Shown: positions 60,032-64,000 of the stretch, piece after piece
How the letters are laid out: each line of letters begins with the position of its first letter
Numbering within the stretch: the stretch's first letter is position 1
Assembly: GCF_040706615.1 (NCBI RefSeq)
Contig: NZ_JAPDRF010000002.1
Coordinates: 1 to 64,000, forward strand
Origin: Lentisalinibacter sediminis
Lineage (GTDB): Bacteria; Pseudomonadota; Gammaproteobacteria; Steroidobacterales; Woeseiaceae
Direction: 5' to 3'
Length of the DNA stretch: 64,000 nt
Program-made: the position numbers and the translations under genes
The notes under the pieces: generated by a model
Database searches by the model: none
What the model was told of the DNA's origin: nothing
Seen by the model: the letters and a program-made list of their open reading frames with translations, nothing else

Positions 60032-61560
60032 GACATGCTCCTCGCAACGCTGCGCGCTGCCGTAATCCCCATCACCATGCACTCGGGTATCGCACAGCTG
60101 CCAAGCCGGCTGACACCATGGATACCTCCCGCCACCTCGCCGGCGGCGTAGAGACCCGGAATGGGGGCGCCGGTCGCAGCGTCGGTCACCTCCGCATCGA
60201 CATTGATCGCTACCCCGCCCTGGCAGTAATGAACCTTGGGCCAGAGTCGAACGACCATGAACGGCGCCTCGATGAACTTGCCTTCGATCTTCTCCATAGG
60301 CTTGCCGAACTGGGTATCCTCGCCATCACGCACGTACTGGTTGTACTCCGCGATCTGTTCACGCAGGGGCTCCAGAGGCACGCCGAACTCGCCGGCCAGC
60401 GCGCCGAGATCATCGAACTTCCAGCCCACGTCATACTTGAGCACCTTCTTGGCGCTGGGGTGTTCCTTCGCGTCGGCATAGCTGGTGATGAGAATCGGCG
60501 GTAACGGATCACCGTTCTCGTCCCTGTTCGCCAACTCCGCGTCCGCGCGCGTCTTGCGATCCGCAATCTCGTTCATGAAGCGCCGGCCAGTCGCTCGATT
60601 GATGGCGATGGAGTGCGGGAAGTTGTAGATCGAATAGTTCGACACGTAGCCGAAACCACCCTCGTCGGGAGAGGCCCATGGCCCGGACTGGATATACGCG
60701 AGATGCACGGGAATGGCACCCAGCCGGAACATCGCCAGCATCGCTTCGCCCGTGGCGCCAGGGGCGTTGGTGGAAGTCACCTCGGCAGTCAGGGTCGGAT
60801 CCTGGGCGGAGCGGAGTTCGATGTTCTGGGAGTAGCCGCCCGTCGCGATGAGCACGCCGTGTCGGCCGCGGACATTGATCATGCGGCCTTCGCTGACATC
60901 GCGGTCGTAGTAATAGCGGGTATCCAGCTTGACGCCGACGACCTTGCGGTCGTCGTCCTGAACGAAGTTCGAGAAGCGGCACCGCTTGCGCAGACTCACA
61001 CCGAGTTCCCGGCACTTGTCGAGCAGCGGCCGAGTGATGCCGGCGCCGCAGCTGACGGTAGTCTGATAAGTTCGGGGAACACTGTGTCCGCCCAACTGCT
61101 GGAGGTACGGGTGGAACTCCGCACCGGCGTCCATGCACATCTGCAGCGCCGACGCCGCGTTCTCGGCGATGTGCCGCAGTAGCGCCTCGTGCGCCACGCC
61201 GCGGCCGGCCGCAAGCTGATCCGCCACCATGGTCTCCACGGAATCCTTGACGCCCTCCTGCTGCTGCAGCGGCGTACCCGGCGCGGCAAACAGGCCGCCG
61301 TTGATCGCGGAGTTACCGCCGAAATACGGCATCTTCTCGAAGATCACCACGTCTTCCAGGCCCTTCTCGCGGGCCTCTATGGCCGCGGCGAGACCGGCGA
61401 ATCCGGAGCCGATGATCACCAGGTCATACGACTCGTCCCACTCGGTCGTAGCGGCTCTTGCAGACCCCGCGATCAGCGGGACGGTCATGCTCGCGATGCC
61501 GGCGGCGCTGACGCCCTTCAGGAAGTTACGACGCGAACTCGTTGGTTTTCCCTCTGCCAT
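60028..61560 (-). CDS. Tat-exported flavoprotein reductase (fumarate/urocanate reductase family)
   Basis: 510 aa. Tat signal SSRRNFLKGVSAAGIASM; FAD loop YDLVIIGSGFAGLAAAIEA (46-64); catalytic-type Arg in GRRFMNE (326-327); Arg485 in GVSRLGSCA; FAD end YAAGEVAGGIHG. These match the flavocytochrome c family, which reduces fumarate, urocanate or related double bonds. The family HP motif (QAHPT in fumarate reductase) is replaced by QSGPW (291-295), and HHTMGG by HYCQGG (444-449), so the substrate is probably not fumarate. AGGAGC precedes the ATG at 61560. Confidence 0.85.
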   Translation of the reverse strand: MAEGKPTSSRRNFLKGVSAAGIASMTVPLIAGSARAATTEWDESYDLVIIGSGFAGLAAAIEAREKGLEDVVIFEKMPYFGGNSAINGGLFAAPGTPLQQQEGVKDSVETMVADQLAAGRGVAHEALLRHIAENAASALQMCMDAGAEFHPYLQQLGGHSVPRTYQTTVSCGAGITRPLLDKCRELGVSLRKRCRFSNFVQDDDRKVVGVKLDTRYYYDRDVSEGRMINVRGRHGVLIATGGYSQNIELRSAQDPTLTAEVTSTNAPGATGEAMLAMFRLGAIPVHLAYIQSGPWASPDEGGFGYVSNYSIYNFPHSIAINRATGRRFMNEIADRKTRADAELANRDENGDPLPPILITSYADAKEHPSAKKVLKYDVGWKFDDLGALAGEFGVPLEPLREQIAEYNQYVRDGEDTQFGKPMEKIEGKFIEAPFMVVRLWPKVHYCQGGVAINVDAEVTDAATGAPIPGLYAAGEVAGGIHGVSRLGSCAIPECMVMGITAARSVARSMS

Positions 61561-61826
61561 AGCGGCTCCTCCGGTCCCGACACTGATTCGATTCGCGAAC
61601 AGGTTATGTCGAAAGTTAAAGGCGCGTAATCGTGGACTTCCTCGGGCGGACGGGACGTGGTCGAGGAATTTTGCCTTGAAACCAAGAGTTACGGGTGGAG
61701 AGGGCCGCTGTCGGTGGTCGTCGACATCGGCGGCCAGGGGTTTGGCGGGACAGAGGCCGCGGGTCGTGCAGGCAGCAGGATGACCTGGCGTCCGGCAGAA
61801 TCGGGTTGGCAAACCGCGGACACCGG

Positions 61827-61848
61827 TCGGGCCTGAAGGCCCTCCTAC
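61827..61848. repeat. REP-like half repeat, copy 3
   Basis: TCGGGCCTGAAGGCCCTCCTAC, one hairpin half of the palindromic repeat described at 24887. On the minus strand its GTAG gives the TAG stop codon of the adjacent methyltransferase gene. The 61561-61826 stretch upstream has no gene that I can see. Confidence 0.8.
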
Positions 61849-62702
61849 TTCGGGCGGTAGGTCAACAGGCGGTAGGTCTTGTAGCGCTCGAAGGTCGCCG
61901 CACTCCGGTGCCCGTCCAGGTATTTGTAGCGGAACTTCGCCAGCTTCTTGCGGAAGATGCGCCCGAGGAGCCAGCTCGTCTTCGGGTAGTTGCCGGTCAG
62001 ATACTCGCCGAGCGTGCCCGCGGCGGGAGCGACCCGCATCTGCAGCAGCTCGTTCAGCAGGTCGAGGTTCGGGCTCACCCGTGTGGTGATGTCCTCGTCG
62101 CGGAGCGACGCGAACGGAGCGGTGCGCATACGCTCACGGAACCGGCGCCAGTCGTGGCCGCCGCCGAAGCTGCGGTCGCCCGGCCCGCCGTCACCGTGGT
62201 GCTCGGACTTGAAGAAGTCGCAGATCACCAGCAGGCCGCCCGGCTTCAGGAGCTCGCCGACACCGCGGATCGCCGCATCGAGATCGATGTACTGGAAACT
62301 CTCGCTGAAGAGCACCACGTCGTACACACGGCCGGCAGTGTCGTCGCTCGACAGCTCCTCGAACCCGCACTCGAAGATGCGCGACGGCTGGCCCGGCGCA
62401 GACTCCAGGCGTGTCCGCACGCGACGCGCGAGGCGCTCCGAGGGGATCACGCCGTCTGCGACATAGCCGCGGGCTCGCATCTGTGCCATCAGATGACCCG
62501 TGCCGCAGCCGACGTCGAGGACCCGCACCGGCCCGGGGTCGGGCGGCGGCAGGGCATCGAGCAGCATGTCCGAGTAGCGCTGCTGCGCCGCCTTCAGGTT
62601 CGCCATCGACGGCTCGAGCCCGTCGCCCCAAAGTCCGTAGTGGAGGTCATCCGCGCCGAGCAACTGCTCCGTGAGTACCAGGCCGAGTTCCCGGCTGTTC
62701 AT
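61845..62702 (-). CDS. SAM-dependent methyltransferase
   Basis: 285 aa, class I. MNSRELGLVLTEQLLGADDLHYGLW at the N terminus, VRVLDVGCGTGHLMAQMRARG (SAM motif I), SESFQYIDLDAAIRGVGELLKPGGLLVICDF (motifs II and III). Substrate unknown. The ATG at 62702 is used; a TTG at 62717 is the alternative. The stop codon is inside the palindromic repeat. It lies between the reductase operon and the rRNA terminator. Confidence 0.83.
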   Translation of the reverse strand: MNSRELGLVLTEQLLGADDLHYGLWGDGLEPSMANLKAAQQRYSDMLLDALPPPDPGPVRVLDVGCGTGHLMAQMRARGYVADGVIPSERLARRVRTRLESAPGQPSRIFECGFEELSSDDTAGRVYDVVLFSESFQYIDLDAAIRGVGELLKPGGLLVICDFFKSEHHGDGGPGDRSFGGGHDWRRFRERMRTAPFASLRDEDITTRVSPNLDLLNELLQMRVAPAAGTLGEYLTGNYPKTSWLLGRIFRKKLAKFRYKYLDGHRSAATFERYKTYRLLTYRPK

Positions 62703-62838
62703 TCGATCTCGTGTCAATCTTGCGGCCTCCGCCTTCGTTTCTCAGTAGCCTACTATAGGCAGAGGCCCATCCGGCGTCAGCCGCCGCGATTCGGGATTCG
62801 GATCATGACACCACGGAATTTTCGGTTCCCGGATCCGC

Positions 62839-62873
62839 AAAAAAAAGGCCGCCCCGGATTCCGGGGCGGCCTT
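62839..62873 (-). terminator. rRNA operon terminator
   Basis: On the minus strand AAGGCCGCCCCGG and CCGGGGCGGCCTT form a 13-bp stem with a 3-nt loop, followed directly by a run of T (62839-62846 reads as A on the plus strand). It is just downstream of the 5S gene and ends the rRNA transcript. Confidence 0.95.
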
Positions 62874-62885
62874 CTCGTTTAGAAG

Positions 62886-63002
62886 CCTGGCGGTGACCTA
62901 CTCTCACATGGGGAGACCCCACACTACCATCGGCGCTGGGCGTTTTCACTTCTGAGTTCGGGATGGGATCAGGTGGTTCCCGCTCGCTATTGCCGCCAGG
63001 CA
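62886..63002 (-). rRNA. 5S ribosomal RNA
   Basis: About 117 nt on the minus strand. It starts TGCCTGGCGGCAATAGCGAG and contains CCCATCCCGAACTCAGAAGTGAAA and GGTAGTGTGGGGTCTCCCCATG, with the terminal stem closing on CCGCCAGGC. Downstream of 23S in the same operon. Exact ends are estimated from the stem. Confidence 0.95.
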
Positions 63003-63023
63003 AACCGGTAGGAATCTGGCACC

Positions 63024-63073
63024 GTAGGAGCGGCTTCAGCCGCGATCGGGATCGGGCCTGAAGGCCCTCCTAC
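63024..63073. repeat. REP-like repeat inside the 23S-5S spacer, copy 4
   Basis: GTAGGAGCGGCTTCAGCCGCGATC followed by GATCGGGCCTGAAGGCCCTCCTAC, two hairpin halves with slightly different stem sequences. It lies within the spacer between the 23S and 5S genes, so it is transcribed in the rRNA precursor and would form two stems there. Confidence 0.85.
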
Positions 63074-63158
63074 ATGTCAGACTCCATGTTGGATTAACAA
63101 TCTGGAAAGTTTTGACGTCAGAGTGTCGCTTAGCGTCGCGAAAACGCTTTGGTGTTAT

Positions 63159-64000
<842 letters not shown>

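Noticed and set aside
24880..63080. CRISPR array as an explanation of the recurring palindromic repeats
   Set aside because: Copies are dispersed over 38 kb, are themselves hairpins and do not alternate with unique spacers; they fit extragenic palindromic repeats.

Overview
The window is a stretch of high-GC gammaproteobacterial chromosome. Evidence for this is the tRNA-Tyr/tRNA-Gly/tRNA-Thr/tuf cluster at the left edge, the cmoAB tRNA-modification pair, ydbH with a ydbL-type partner, a hemG-type protoporphyrinogen dehydrogenase, the birA-coaX-SPOR cluster, and the 23S-5S end of an rRNA operon at the right edge. No phage, insertion sequence, CRISPR array or defence island is visible. Genes are tightly packed, many with ATGA start/stop overlaps, and no non-coding gap exceeds about 300 bases.

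Layout. 1-800: translation cluster (minus). 0.9-8.3 kb: a VanY-like peptidase, cmoA-cmoB, a cupin lipoprotein, then FkbM methyltransferase, glycosyltransferase, GIY-YIG protein, TRIC channel and a zinc alcohol dehydrogenase. 8.4-16.1 kb: Tat-exported amine-oxidase-like flavoprotein, FMN-binding protein, membrane coiled-coil protein, exported hydrolase, and an envelope unit of a YdbH-type AsmA-like protein with a DUF1318 lipoprotein. 16.2-22.4 kb: a complete histidine utilisation locus, hutI-hutG divergent from hutC-hutU-hutH, with two HutC-type operators between the arms. 22.5-34 kb: phosphate symporter-like protein, several small enzymes and cupins, a cysteine-repeat exported protein, an exported intradiol-dioxygenase-like protein and a large Ser/Thr kinase with TPRs. 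34-44.4 kb: LysR regulator divergent from a DUF4242 gene, MscS channel, tRNA-Thr(TGT), hemG with a cytochrome b, SPOR protein/coaX/birA/plsY, and an SdpR/SdpI pair. 44.4-50 kb: M61 peptidase, a dimethylargininase-like and a CtlX-like hydrolase in tandem, GST. 49.4-53 kb: sensor kinase, a receiver-EAL protein and a hydrolase. 53-62.7 kb: KamA/EpmB-type radical SAM enzyme with a TonB receptor, SDR, amidohydrolase with VOC protein, a tetraheme cytochrome/flavoprotein respiratory reductase and a methyltransferase. 62.8-64 kb: rRNA terminator, 5S and the 3' part of 23S (minus).

The most distinctive points are: (i) a short extragenic palindromic repeat (GTAGGAGGGCC...GGCCCTCCTAC type) at four places, which at three of them supplies the TAG stop codon of the neighbouring gene and at the fourth sits inside the 23S-5S spacer; (ii) the two-gene respiratory reductase whose substrate pocket departs from fumarate reductase; (iii) a cysteine-repeat exported protein; (iv) a tandem pair of guanidino-group hydrolases that could form a methylarginine-to-ornithine route; and (v) a structured leader before the c-di-GMP phosphodiesterase gene. 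All functional statements are from reading sequence and recalled family motifs; no searches were run.
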